DNA of 64,000 nt from Novosphingobium sp. SG919 (GTDB taxonomy: Bacteria > Pseudomonadota > Alphaproteobacteria > Sphingomonadales > Sphingomonadaceae): the NCBI RefSeq assembly GCF_012932495.1, contig NZ_JABCNG010000007.1, forward strand, positions 1-64,000. Direction: 5' to 3'. Shown piece after piece: positions 15,736 to 23,243 of this stretch; the first letter of the stretch is position 1; every line of letters starts with the position of its first letter. The notes below the pieces were generated by a model. It had not been told where the DNA came from and ran no database searches. It saw only the letters and a program-made list of their open reading frames with translations. The translations under genes and the position numbers were made by a program.

Positions 15736-16332
15736 ATGGCTTCGAGACCGCTTCGGGACAGTGATGTACGGCAAGCCGCCTATCGGCGGTTGCTCACGCA
15801 CGCCCAAGCTTGTCCTGACACCCTGGTCATTGACGAACTCGGCCTCGATCATGGCAGTTGTCGAATCGATATTGCGGTGATCAACGGCCACATTCGTGGC
15901 GTTGAAATCAAGGCGGAAGCCGACACCTTGGAGCGCCTGCCGAGGCAAGTGGCCGCCTACGGAGAGGTAGTCGACAAGGCCCTGTTGATCGTCGATCCCA
16001 AACATCTTGCGTCGGCCTTGACGATGGTGCCCGATTGGTGGGGCATCATGGTCGCAGAGCGCGGCACGACTCAAGGGGTGCGGTTCCGTCGCGTTCGACC
16101 GGAACGAGTAAACAAGGGCATCGATCCGCTCGTTCTGGCTCGTCTGCTGTGGCGGCCTGAAGCGCAGGCGATCCTCCGAAGCCTTGGCGTTTCGGAGCGA
16201 GAACTCCGCGCTCCACGCGCGACGCTCTACAAGATGTTGGTGGATAGGCTGCCGCTGCGTCGTCTCTCGAAGACTGTCCGCGAAACTCTCAAGGTCCGAA
16301 CATCGTGGCGAGATCGGCCACCACTTTTGTGA
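15736..16332 (+). CDS. sce7726 family protein, PD-(D/E)XK nuclease-like
   Basis: A 198-residue protein starting MASRPLRDSDVRQAAYRRLL. Residues 30-85 carry a complete PD-(D/E)XK signature: E in VIDELGL, D in SCRIDIAVI, E-x-K in RGVEIKAEAD and Q in RLPRQVAAYGEVVDK. This matches sce7726 proteins, which occur with sce7725 or beta-family proteins in phage-defence contexts. ATG 15736 is preferred over an earlier alternative start at 15700. It lies 68 bp after the TIGR02391 gene on the same strand, and its last 44 bp overlap the end of the convergent beta-family gene. Confidence 0.85.
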   Translation: MASRPLRDSDVRQAAYRRLLTHAQACPDTLVIDELGLDHGSCRIDIAVINGHIRGVEIKAEADTLERLPRQVAAYGEVVDKALLIVDPKHLASALTMVPDWWGIMVAERGTTQGVRFRRVRPERVNKGIDPLVLARLLWRPEAQAILRSLGVSERELRAPRATLYKMLVDRLPLRRLSKTVRETLKVRTSWRDRPPLL

Positions 16333-17374
16333 TGTGATGGTTCGAGCCGACCCACCGCCATGTGGAAAGGCTCCCGGTGCCGGCAATCCCGTCGCGACAT
16401 TGCTCGATGTAGTCGCTGCCGGGCGAGAAGCCCGAGCCCAGAAAATGGGCCGAGCCTGTGACGGTGCCGCTGCATCCCCGATACTGCCCGAAGCCGTTGT
16501 CACGCACATTGACACCCTTGGCAATAATCCAGCCATCGTCGCAGGCATAACGGATCGTCGCCGAAGGCTTCACTTTCCTCATGTCCATTTGTGAGTACCC
16601 ATTGGCGGCAATGGCATAGTCAGCAAATGTCGGTTTGCGGACGGTCTCGCCCAGAGCAGCCAGGAGCGCCCGGAAAAACGTCCATTCCCGCCGAGGCCAG
16701 AATTGGATCGGACCAGTGACCTCGGCCATGGATGCGGGAAAAGATGTACCCGCGAGAATGAGACTGCGTGCAGCCGCCATCACATTCGATGCCTGGATCG
16801 CGGCAGTGACGATGTTGATTAGCACGTCCTGTGGATCCCATGCTGGTGCTTCGAGATCGAGGACGACATCGCAGTCGGCAATGGTCACACCGAGTTGCTG
16901 CAGCATTGTAACGACATTGGCGTCAAAGGCGGGATCCAGGGCTTCATCCAGAGAACAACGTAGTGCAACTCCGGTCTGCATCATCGCGTTCGCGGTCCTA
17001 ACGGCCGAGCGATAGGCTGTGTTGTTGTCGAGCCTGATGACGGGGATAAGCGTCGCCCCCCGTGCGGACGCCTCCTCGCACAGGAATTGCATTGGATGCT
17101 TACCGTCCTGCATTACCTCAGCCGGATCCAGCAGGCCGCAGTCGAGCAGCGCAAGGCGTGTTCCCCATTTCGCACGAAAACGAGCGGCAAACTTTGCGAG
17201 GTGGTCGTCGATCGACTTCGAAGGAGTCCAAGTCTCGAAATCGAAATCGGGGGGTGTAACCTCGATAAGAGGAATGGTCCTGTCCTTCACGGCGTCCGGC
17301 AAGCGCAAGAGCGCCTGGTATTCACCCTGCCGCCATTTGAGGATCGGAACGTAGTCAGTGTGCGTGATCGGCAT
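16289..17374 (-). CDS. Beta-family protein (Pfam Beta_protein-like)
   Basis: A 361-residue protein starting MPITHTDYVPILKWRQGEYQ, the hallmark opening of the beta family, followed by TIPLIEVTPPDFDF, LALLDCGLLDP and TLIPVIRLDNN, a repeating strand-helix pattern that suggests a TIM-barrel-like fold. ATG 17374 follows GAGGGGCGACGAA; a TTG at 17389 is an alternative. It is the last gene of the leftward operon, 11 bp after the XRE-ImmA/IrrE gene. Biochemical activity of the family is unknown to me. Its pairing with sce7726 is recurrent, so I take it as a functional partner despite opposite strands. Confidence 0.78.
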   Translation of the reverse strand: MPITHTDYVPILKWRQGEYQALLRLPDAVKDRTIPLIEVTPPDFDFETWTPSKSIDDHLAKFAARFRAKWGTRLALLDCGLLDPAEVMQDGKHPMQFLCEEASARGATLIPVIRLDNNTAYRSAVRTANAMMQTGVALRCSLDEALDPAFDANVVTMLQQLGVTIADCDVVLDLEAPAWDPQDVLINIVTAAIQASNVMAAARSLILAGTSFPASMAEVTGPIQFWPRREWTFFRALLAALGETVRKPTFADYAIAANGYSQMDMRKVKPSATIRYACDDGWIIAKGVNVRDNGFGQYRGCSGTVTGSAHFLGSGFSPGSDYIEQCRDGIAGTGSLSTWRWVGSNHHITKVVADLATMFGP

Positions 17375-17385
17375 TTCGTCGCCCC

Positions 17386-18651
17386 TCAAAGTCCGAACTG
17401 GCGGCGAACTTCGCCATTGCCAACGAGCGTGCGAAACAGGGTGTAGTCATTCGCATCTCGCCGGATCCGGCCGGCGATCACTGCAGGTGCCACACCGAAG
17501 CGCTTGGCGTCGGCCACGACCGCCTTGTCGTTGCGGGTGAAGCGCGACACCGCAAGGTTCCAGTTAGCCTCCGGGATCAAGGCCTCTTGCGCAAAATAGT
17601 CGGCATCGTGCTCAACCTTGTCAGATGCCGGCGAATCGTTGTCGTCAAAGATCGCCGAAAATTCACCCAACCGGATGTGCAGCTTCAGATGGCCGATCTC
17701 ATGGAGCAGCGTGAACCAGAAGTTGTCGAGCCGGTCGTGACGCAGGGTCATCGCGACGATGGCATGATGATCGGCTGACGCCAGCGCAGCGCCGTCAAGC
17801 AATGTGCCTGGCAAGTGGCGTTCGATCACCAGCGATATGCCTGCATCGCGCAAGTAGTCTGCTGCGAGGCGCGGACCATTGTCTTCCAGACTGAGCCCGA
17901 CGAGGCCGCGCACCCAGTCCGCGGTGAGACGGTCCCGATCAAACGCCCGGTCCGGGGGATTGCGATCGGCGAGTGTCCGAACCCGCGCTTCCCAAGCGGC
18001 AATAGCAGCCTCATGGACTTGTCCGCTCGACCGCACCGACTTGCGGTGCAGGGCCATCGGCAAAAACTGCGAGTGAGCACCCTGCAGGAATGCCGGGATC
18101 AACTCGCCAGCAGCTTTCTTGGCCTGCGGCAGCGTGCCCGAGAAGTCCTCGAACCAGCCACGCTTGAACATTTCGGCGAACGGGAATGCCTGCCAGACGG
18201 ACGGATCGACGCTATCGAGCTTTGGGCTGCCGAGCAGTTGGGCGCGCTCGACGATGCGCACGTTCAGCGCGTCGGCCACCTCGGTGAGGCGGTCGAGACT
18301 TGCCATCCGGTAGCGGTCGGATTCGTAGCGCTGGATCTGCTGTTCAGCGACGCCGAGAAAATCACCAAGATCCTTCTGGCTCATGCCGCGCGCGATGCGG
18401 GCCTGAATGAGGATATCGGGCAGATCGTGCAAGCTGTCCGCCGAGAATTCAGAGATTTTCCCCGCGCGGAGGTCCTCGTAGAAGCGCACTTCCTCCTCGA
18501 GTTCGTCGATCTGGCTGCGCAGCGCAGAGCGCTGCGCAGCCGCAAACGCTTCAGGGAAGTTGCTGCTCGGCGCCTCAAGCGCGGCAGCGGCTGCCGCCAG
18601 CTTCTCGACCGATGCCTTGGTCGACCTGTACTGCTTTTCGTTGGTGATCAT
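17386..18651 (-). CDS. XRE helix-turn-helix / ImmA-IrrE metallopeptidase fusion
   Basis: A 421-residue two-domain regulator. Residues 80-135 are a Cro/CI-type helix-turn-helix (ILIQARIARGMSQKDLGDFL, then VAEQQIQRYESDRYRMASLD). Residues about 260-400 are an ImmA/IrrE zinc peptidase with HEIGH at 317-321 and a downstream glutamate in HDADYFAQEALIPE. ImmA-type enzymes cleave or inactivate partner repressors after stress or phage entry. The N-terminal 60 residues are probably coiled coil. Its ATG overlaps the DUF6932 stop (ATGA), so they are co-translated. The likely operator is the palindrome at 19118-19137. Confidence 0.88.
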   Translation of the reverse strand: MITNEKQYRSTKASVEKLAAAAAALEAPSSNFPEAFAAAQRSALRSQIDELEEEVRFYEDLRAGKISEFSADSLHDLPDILIQARIARGMSQKDLGDFLGVAEQQIQRYESDRYRMASLDRLTEVADALNVRIVERAQLLGSPKLDSVDPSVWQAFPFAEMFKRGWFEDFSGTLPQAKKAAGELIPAFLQGAHSQFLPMALHRKSVRSSGQVHEAAIAAWEARVRTLADRNPPDRAFDRDRLTADWVRGLVGLSLEDNGPRLAADYLRDAGISLVIERHLPGTLLDGAALASADHHAIVAMTLRHDRLDNFWFTLLHEIGHLKLHIRLGEFSAIFDDNDSPASDKVEHDADYFAQEALIPEANWNLAVSRFTRNDKAVVADAKRFGVAPAVIAGRIRRDANDYTLFRTLVGNGEVRRQFGL

Positions 18652-19115
18652 GGCGTCGCTCCTTTCAGCGGCGCGAGCGGGATGCGGAGAATGCCCTTGG
18701 CCAGGCCCGACGACTTCTCGACCTGAAAAAAGTCGAGGAAGGGGGCGCCCGGTCCGTTGGGCATTCCGGCAATGAACATCTCACCGAGGTATTTTGCTTT
18801 TTGCGCTGCTCGCTTGTTGTCGAAATCGAGAAGGACTGGATCAAGCTTGGCCGGGTCGACCCCGTGATGCTCCCAGCAGCCATCGTAGTCGCCGGGGTGC
18901 GGCTTTGCGGTCACGAAGCTCCCATCAAGGTAGACGTAGCTGCATCCGGCAATAGCCAGGGCTTGGGCCATACGGACAAAGCCATCGAATAGCCACTTGC
19001 GATGCGGTGTGGTCGCGAAGCGTGCCTCAACCTCATCAAGGGTCGTATCGTGGATGCCGGGTGGCAGCACAGCCCAAGGGCAGGGGGAGCCCAACTCGAT
19101 CAAGTCCGGTATCAT
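18648..19115 (-). CDS. DUF6932 family protein, nucleotidyltransferase-like
   Basis: A 155-residue protein with AVLPPGIHDTTLDEVEARF (15-33) and LDGSFVTAKPHPGDYDGCW (63-81). G65-S66 followed by D76-x-D78 is the GS...DxD signature of minimal nucleotidyltransferases, as found in AbiEii/MNT-type toxins. First gene of the leftward operon. Start ATG 19115 has almost no leader: the predicted promoter lies inside a palindrome that ends three bases upstream. It may be the toxin of a three-gene module controlled by the XRE-ImmA/IrrE protein; that role is inferred. Confidence 0.75.
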   Translation of the reverse strand: MIPDLIELGSPCPWAVLPPGIHDTTLDEVEARFATTPHRKWLFDGFVRMAQALAIAGCSYVYLDGSFVTAKPHPGDYDGCWEHHGVDPAKLDPVLLDFDNKRAAQKAKYLGEMFIAGMPNGPGAPFLDFFQVEKSSGLAKGILRIPLAPLKGATP

Positions 19116-19436
19116 GCACACAACAATATAGTTGTGTTGAACTCTTGTCGAGTCTGATTTTGCTTCTCCCGGGATGCGCGGGCGGCCCCGAAATCCCCCT
19201 AGGTCGCCGAACGAAGGAGGAGCGATCCACGTCCGCTGATACCACCCCTGACAAATCCGAAATTCAATGGCTGCAACGTTGTTGAGGAGCTGCCCAGCAC
19301 GTCCAACAATAGATCGCGTTGGCGATCTTTCACTGCCCACCGTCTTATCGTTGCTTTTGTCCGCAGAAGAGGACCACGGAGGCTGCTGTGAGCGACCGAC
19401 GCTAGTTTACGTCAACCGTGGCTCAACTGTATGCCA
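19116..19436. other. Intergenic region between integrase and DUF6932 operon
   Basis: No supported gene. Apart from the operator at 19118-19137 it contains a hairpin AGATCGC-GTTG-GCGATCT at 19311-19328, which may help end integrase transcription although the T-run is short. A longer reading frame upstream of 19115 on the minus strand is not protein-like. Confidence 0.4.
19118..19137 (-). promoter_or_regulatory. Palindromic operator/promoter of the DUF6932 operon
   Basis: Perfect inverted repeat ACACAAC-AATATA-GTTGTGT, ending three bases before the start codon at 19115. Read on the minus strand the centre is TATATT, a good -10 hexamer; a weak -35 candidate TCGACA lies 15 bp upstream. If this is the promoter, the mRNA is leaderless or nearly so, and a dimer of the XRE protein bound here would block RNA polymerase. 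Palindrome seen directly; function inferred. Confidence 0.6.
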
Positions 19437-20687
19437 TCAGCCGAGCGCTGTTTGCCCGAAGTTCGGTCGCAGCACCTTGGCGCCGTCGCGCAAGCCATCG
19501 AGATAATTCGACCAGTGCTGCATCATGCGCACGCGTTCATCCCAATATTGCCCGCGCGTGTAGGCGCGGCGCACGGCATTGGCTTCGACGTGGGCAAGCT
19601 GGCGCTCGATAGCATCGGCGTTCCAAAGCCCCATCTCGTTGAGCAGTGTTGCCGCCATGGCGCGAAAGCCGTGGGCGGTCATCTCGTCCTTGCCGTATCC
19701 CATGCGGCGTAACGCTGCATTGATGGTGTTGTCCGACATCGGACGATTGGCTGAGCGCAATGAAGGGAAGAGGTAAGGGCTATAGGCGGCGTCGTGCTCG
19801 ATTTCGCGAATGATCACGATGGCCTGCCTGGAAAGCGGCACGGCATGCGGCCGGCGCATTTTCATCTTGTGTTCGGGGATCGTCCAGACTTTGCGGTCGA
19901 AATCGAACTCCTTCCATTCGGCATGGCGAAGCTCGCCGGGGCGAACAAAGACATGCGGCAATAGGCGCATGGCGATGCGCGTCTGCAGGTCGCCTTCGTA
20001 GTCCTCGATCGACCGCAACAGGGCGCCGGCTTCCTTGGGCGTCGTAATGGCAGCACGATGCACGACCTTGGGCGTGACCAGCGCGCCGCGCAGGTCGGCG
20101 CAGACGTCGCGCTCGGCGCGCGCGGTCGCAATGGCAAAGCGGAACACCTGGCTGCAGGTCGTGCGCACGCTGGTGGTGGTGTAGAACTTTTTGGTGCGTT
20201 CGATCTTCTTGAGCGCAAGCAACACCTCGTGCGCTGAGATCTTGGAAATCGGCCGCCTGCCGATCGCCGGCATGACCAACCCCAATTGCCATTCGTACTT
20301 CTTGATCGAAGCGGCAGCGCGCTCCTCGAGCCGCACCTTCTCCAGCCATTCGTCGGCAACGGCCTTGAAGGTGTTTGACGCCGCTACCGAATCTGCAATC
20401 TTGTTGAGCTTTGCCTGGTCGACCGGATCGATCCCATCGGCCAGCAGGCGGCGGGCTTGCAGCAGACGCTCCCGCGCATCTGCCAGCAGCACCTCGGGAT
20501 AACGGCCGAAGGTGATCGTGCGCTGGAAGTCGTGGAAGCGGTAGTTCATCCGCCAATAGCGGGTTCCACTCGGCTTCACGAGGAGGTACAATCCGTCCCG
20601 GTCAGACAGCTTGTACGGCTTGTCCTTGGGCTTGGCGCGCGCGACAGATGCCGCCGTAAGCCCTGATTTTCCTGCTTTTTCGGCCAT
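19437..20687 (-). CDS. P4-type tyrosine integrase
   Basis: Site-specific recombinase of the element, 416 residues. The N-terminal arm-binding domain (DUF4102 type) reads KPYKLSDRDGLYLLVKPSGT and RTITFGRYPEVLLADAR. The core-binding domain follows, then the catalytic domain with Arg in VRPGELRHAEW, HGFRAMAATLL, LAHVEANAVRRAY and the nucleophilic tyrosine in RRAYTRGQY, ending MMQHWSNYLDGL as in P4 integrases. ATG 20687 is preferred over an extension to 20711. It starts 167 bp from the 3' end of tRNA-Gly, the usual target of this family, and marks the right end of the island. Confidence 0.95.
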   Translation of the reverse strand: MAEKAGKSGLTAASVARAKPKDKPYKLSDRDGLYLLVKPSGTRYWRMNYRFHDFQRTITFGRYPEVLLADARERLLQARRLLADGIDPVDQAKLNKIADSVAASNTFKAVADEWLEKVRLEERAAASIKKYEWQLGLVMPAIGRRPISKISAHEVLLALKKIERTKKFYTTTSVRTTCSQVFRFAIATARAERDVCADLRGALVTPKVVHRAAITTPKEAGALLRSIEDYEGDLQTRIAMRLLPHVFVRPGELRHAEWKEFDFDRKVWTIPEHKMKMRRPHAVPLSRQAIVIIREIEHDAAYSPYLFPSLRSANRPMSDNTINAALRRMGYGKDEMTAHGFRAMAATLLNEMGLWNADAIERQLAHVEANAVRRAYTRGQYWDERVRMMQHWSNYLDGLRDGAKVLRPNFGQTALG

Positions 20688-20854
20688 GTTGATGGACCTC
20701 CGACAGCGCAAATTGGCCGCAGGTCCATCAAGTGATCCATCATTCGTCTGAGATTGAGTGGAACATGTCCGGAACTGCCCGGAAATTATACCACCGAAAA
20801 ACCGCAGAAAACAGCCACTTATGAGCCGCTTTGGTACCCCCTGAGAGGAGGCTC

Positions 20855-20890
20855 TGGAGCGGGTGAAGGGAATCGAACCCTCGTATTCAG
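20855..20890. other. Predicted attachment site (att) at the tRNA-Gly 3' end
   Basis: P4-type integrases recombine within the 3' part of a tRNA gene and restore it. Position, orientation and the adjacent integrase point to the acceptor/T-arm segment of tRNA-Gly as the att core. The second copy should be off the left edge, so exact limits cannot be set. Confidence 0.45.
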
Positions 20891-20928
20891 CTTGGGAAGC
20901 TGCTGCTCTACCATTGAGCTACACCCGC
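20855..20928 (-). tRNA. tRNA-Gly (anticodon CCC)
   Basis: 74 nt with encoded CCA. On the minus strand: acceptor GCGGGTG paired with ACCCGC, D-arm GCTC-AATGGTA-GAGC, anticodon loop TTCCCAA (CCC reads GGG codons), T-arm AGGGTTCGATTCCCT. Very like E. coli tRNA-Gly(CCC), except that positions 27 and 43 are G and A, an unpaired top of the anticodon stem. It lies 37 bp downstream of dsbD on the same strand and serves as the integration target. Confidence 0.97.
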
Positions 20929-20965
20929 TCGGGTGGGGCGCGATTGCCACAGGGGGGCGGGGTGG

Positions 20966-23068
20966 TCAACCGTCTTGTTGGGTCTTGGCCGCCAGGTCCG
21001 GCAGGGTCTGCGGGGTGAGCACTTGTGGCAGTTTGGCAGGGCTTGCCGCGCCGGGGGCATACCACAGGTACAGCGGCACGCCGGCCGCGCCTTGCGTGGT
21101 CAGGAACGTGGTGATGGCTGGATCGGCGCGGGTCCAGTCGCCCACGATCACTTGCACGCCGGCCCTGGCAAAGGCCTTGGCCGTGGCCTCGCGGTCGATC
21201 GCGACGCTTTCGTTGACCTTGCACGACAGGCACCAGTCTGCGGTGAAATAAAGGAACACCGGCTTGCCGCTGGCGCGCGCGCGGTCGAGCGTGGCCTGGC
21301 TGAACGGTTGTGCGCCAGGCAGGGCGTCGCTTTCAGTCGCAGGTCGCGCGGCCAGGCGCGGCGCGGCGAACAGCGCGACGGCGACCAGGGCGAGAGCCAG
21401 CGGTGCGACCCAAGCCGTCACGCGTCGGCCTTGGCGACGCTGGCGCTCGGCCAGGGCCAGCATGGCCAGCAACACGATCGCCAGGATGGCGGCGGCGGCG
21501 AACAGGCCCCAGCCACCCTGGCGCCAGGCCAGCCACAGCAGCGCCGCGACGGTGAGCCCCATCGGCACGGCCATGGCGCGGCGGAAGCGGTCCATCCATG
21601 GCCCTGGGCGCGGCAGGATGCGGCGCAGCGGCGGGACAAAGCCGATCAGCAGGAACGGCAGCGCCAGGCCCAGGCCGAGCGCGGCAAACACGGCCATGCC
21701 CGCCAGCGGCGGCAGCACCAGCGCCACGCCCATCGCCGCGGCCATGAACGGCCCGGTGCAGGGCGTCGCCACGAAAGCGGCGAGCAGCCCGGTGCCGAAG
21801 GCGCCGCCCACGGTGCCCGCACTGGCGCCGCTGCGCGACACCGAAAGCCCTGGCAGTTCGTAAAGCCCGGCAAAGTTGGCGGTAATTGCGGTGGCCAGCA
21901 GCACCAGCACGGCCACGACGCCAGGGTTCTGGAGCTGGAACGCCCAGCCCACTTGCGCGCCGCCCGCGCGCAGTGCCAGCAGCACCGCGCCCAGCAGCAG
22001 GCAGGCGAGGATCACGCCGGCGCTATAGGCCAGCCCTTCGGCCCGCGCGTGGCGGCTGTTGCCGCGTGCCAGGGCCATGGCCTTGAGGCTGAGGATCGGA
22101 AAGACGCAAGGCATGACGTTGAGGATCAGGCCCCCCGCCAGCGCGCCAAGCATGGCCAGGGCCAAGGTGCCCCATGAAAACGCAGCCTTGGCACTGCCGC
22201 CGATAGGGGTACCGCCCTTGGGCACCGCACCAGGCGTGGCGGTGATCGCCAGGCCGCCGGCGCCGGGCCCCAGCGCCAGGACGCCCGAAACGCTTTGCGG
22301 ATGTTCGGGCAAGGCGCCCTTGGCCCGCGCCAGGTCGACGATCAGCCAGTCACCCTGGCGGCGGAACGCCTGGGGCGCGGCATAATCGACCATGCCCTGC
22401 GCGCCGATGAAGAAGTGGGGATCATCCACCGCCGCGCTGGCGGGAAACGGCACGGCAAGCGACAGCCCGGCCGGTGTCGCTTCGAACCGGGCGGGTTGGT
22501 CCAGCCGCGCGGGCAGGGCGGCGCGCCAGGCGGCAAAGCGCCCATCCTTGGCGCCACTGCCCACGGTGATCGTGCCCATCAGGCTGGCGCGCTCGGGCAC
22601 GCAGATCTGGTTCGTGCAGGCCAGCCATTGCGCTTTCGCGCTGAGTGCCAGGGTGCTGCCCACGCGCGCATCGGCCGGCAGCGTTACCGGCACCAAGACG
22701 GCATAGGCCTGTTCGTAGACATGGTTCATCAGCCCCTGCACCACCAGCGTCCGCGGCACGGGGAATTGCAGATCCCCCGCCTTGGCGCCCGCCGGCAGGG
22801 TCCAATCCAGCGACAGCGGCAGCCCGGCATCGCCCGGGTTGCTCCAATAGCCATGCCAGCCGGCCTCAGGCTCCATCAGCACGGCCATGGTGACGGTTTG
22901 GCCAGGCAGGGCAGGGCCCTCGGCCAGCAGCGTGGCGCGAATATGCGCGGCTTGCTGGGCATGCACCCCAGGCCCGCCCATCAGCGCGAACGGCAGCAGC
23001 CACACGGCTGCAACAATCGCGCGCAATGGCAGGTTCAAGCGCGCTATCTGGCGCTCTGGGGCGCACAT
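20966..23068 (-). CDS. dsbD: Thiol:disulfide interchange protein DsbD
   Basis: Carries electrons from cytoplasmic thioredoxin across the inner membrane to keep periplasmic disulfide isomerases and cytochrome c maturation factors reduced. 700 residues in three parts: signal peptide and periplasmic domain with a Cys pair in WLACTNQICVPE; a membrane domain of about eight helices with cysteines in NVMPCVFPILS and VATPCTGPF; and a C-terminal thioredoxin domain with the WCLSC active site in YFTADWCLSCKVNE. ATG 23068 (MCAPERQ) is chosen because a signal peptide follows; the frame stays open further upstream, overlapping the divergent phosphatase gene. First chromosomal gene beside the island. Confidence 0.93.
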   Translation of the reverse strand: MCAPERQIARLNLPLRAIVAAVWLLPFALMGGPGVHAQQAAHIRATLLAEGPALPGQTVTMAVLMEPEAGWHGYWSNPGDAGLPLSLDWTLPAGAKAGDLQFPVPRTLVVQGLMNHVYEQAYAVLVPVTLPADARVGSTLALSAKAQWLACTNQICVPERASLMGTITVGSGAKDGRFAAWRAALPARLDQPARFEATPAGLSLAVPFPASAAVDDPHFFIGAQGMVDYAAPQAFRRQGDWLIVDLARAKGALPEHPQSVSGVLALGPGAGGLAITATPGAVPKGGTPIGGSAKAAFSWGTLALAMLGALAGGLILNVMPCVFPILSLKAMALARGNSRHARAEGLAYSAGVILACLLLGAVLLALRAGGAQVGWAFQLQNPGVVAVLVLLATAITANFAGLYELPGLSVSRSGASAGTVGGAFGTGLLAAFVATPCTGPFMAAAMGVALVLPPLAGMAVFAALGLGLALPFLLIGFVPPLRRILPRPGPWMDRFRRAMAVPMGLTVAALLWLAWRQGGWGLFAAAAILAIVLLAMLALAERQRRQGRRVTAWVAPLALALVAVALFAAPRLAARPATESDALPGAQPFSQATLDRARASGKPVFLYFTADWCLSCKVNESVAIDREATAKAFARAGVQVIVGDWTRADPAITTFLTTQGAAGVPLYLWYAPGAASPAKLPQVLTPQTLPDLAAKTQQDG

Positions 23069-23243
23069 CAGGCTGGTCCACAACCGCTGCAACAGGGGCA
23101 CAGGTTCTCCGTCTCCGGCGCGAAGGATCGGTCGTTCGCCCGCGCGATGTACGGCACATGGCCCGCCTCGTCCAGAACGCCCCTTGGTGAATACCCCAAG
23201 GGCGGGATAGACATCGGCGGCGGCATCCCCTTGAGGTGACTTC

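Noticed and set aside
20933-22177. Plus-strand ORF of 414 residues
   Set aside because: Antisense to dsbD; low-complexity Gln/His/Arg sequence.
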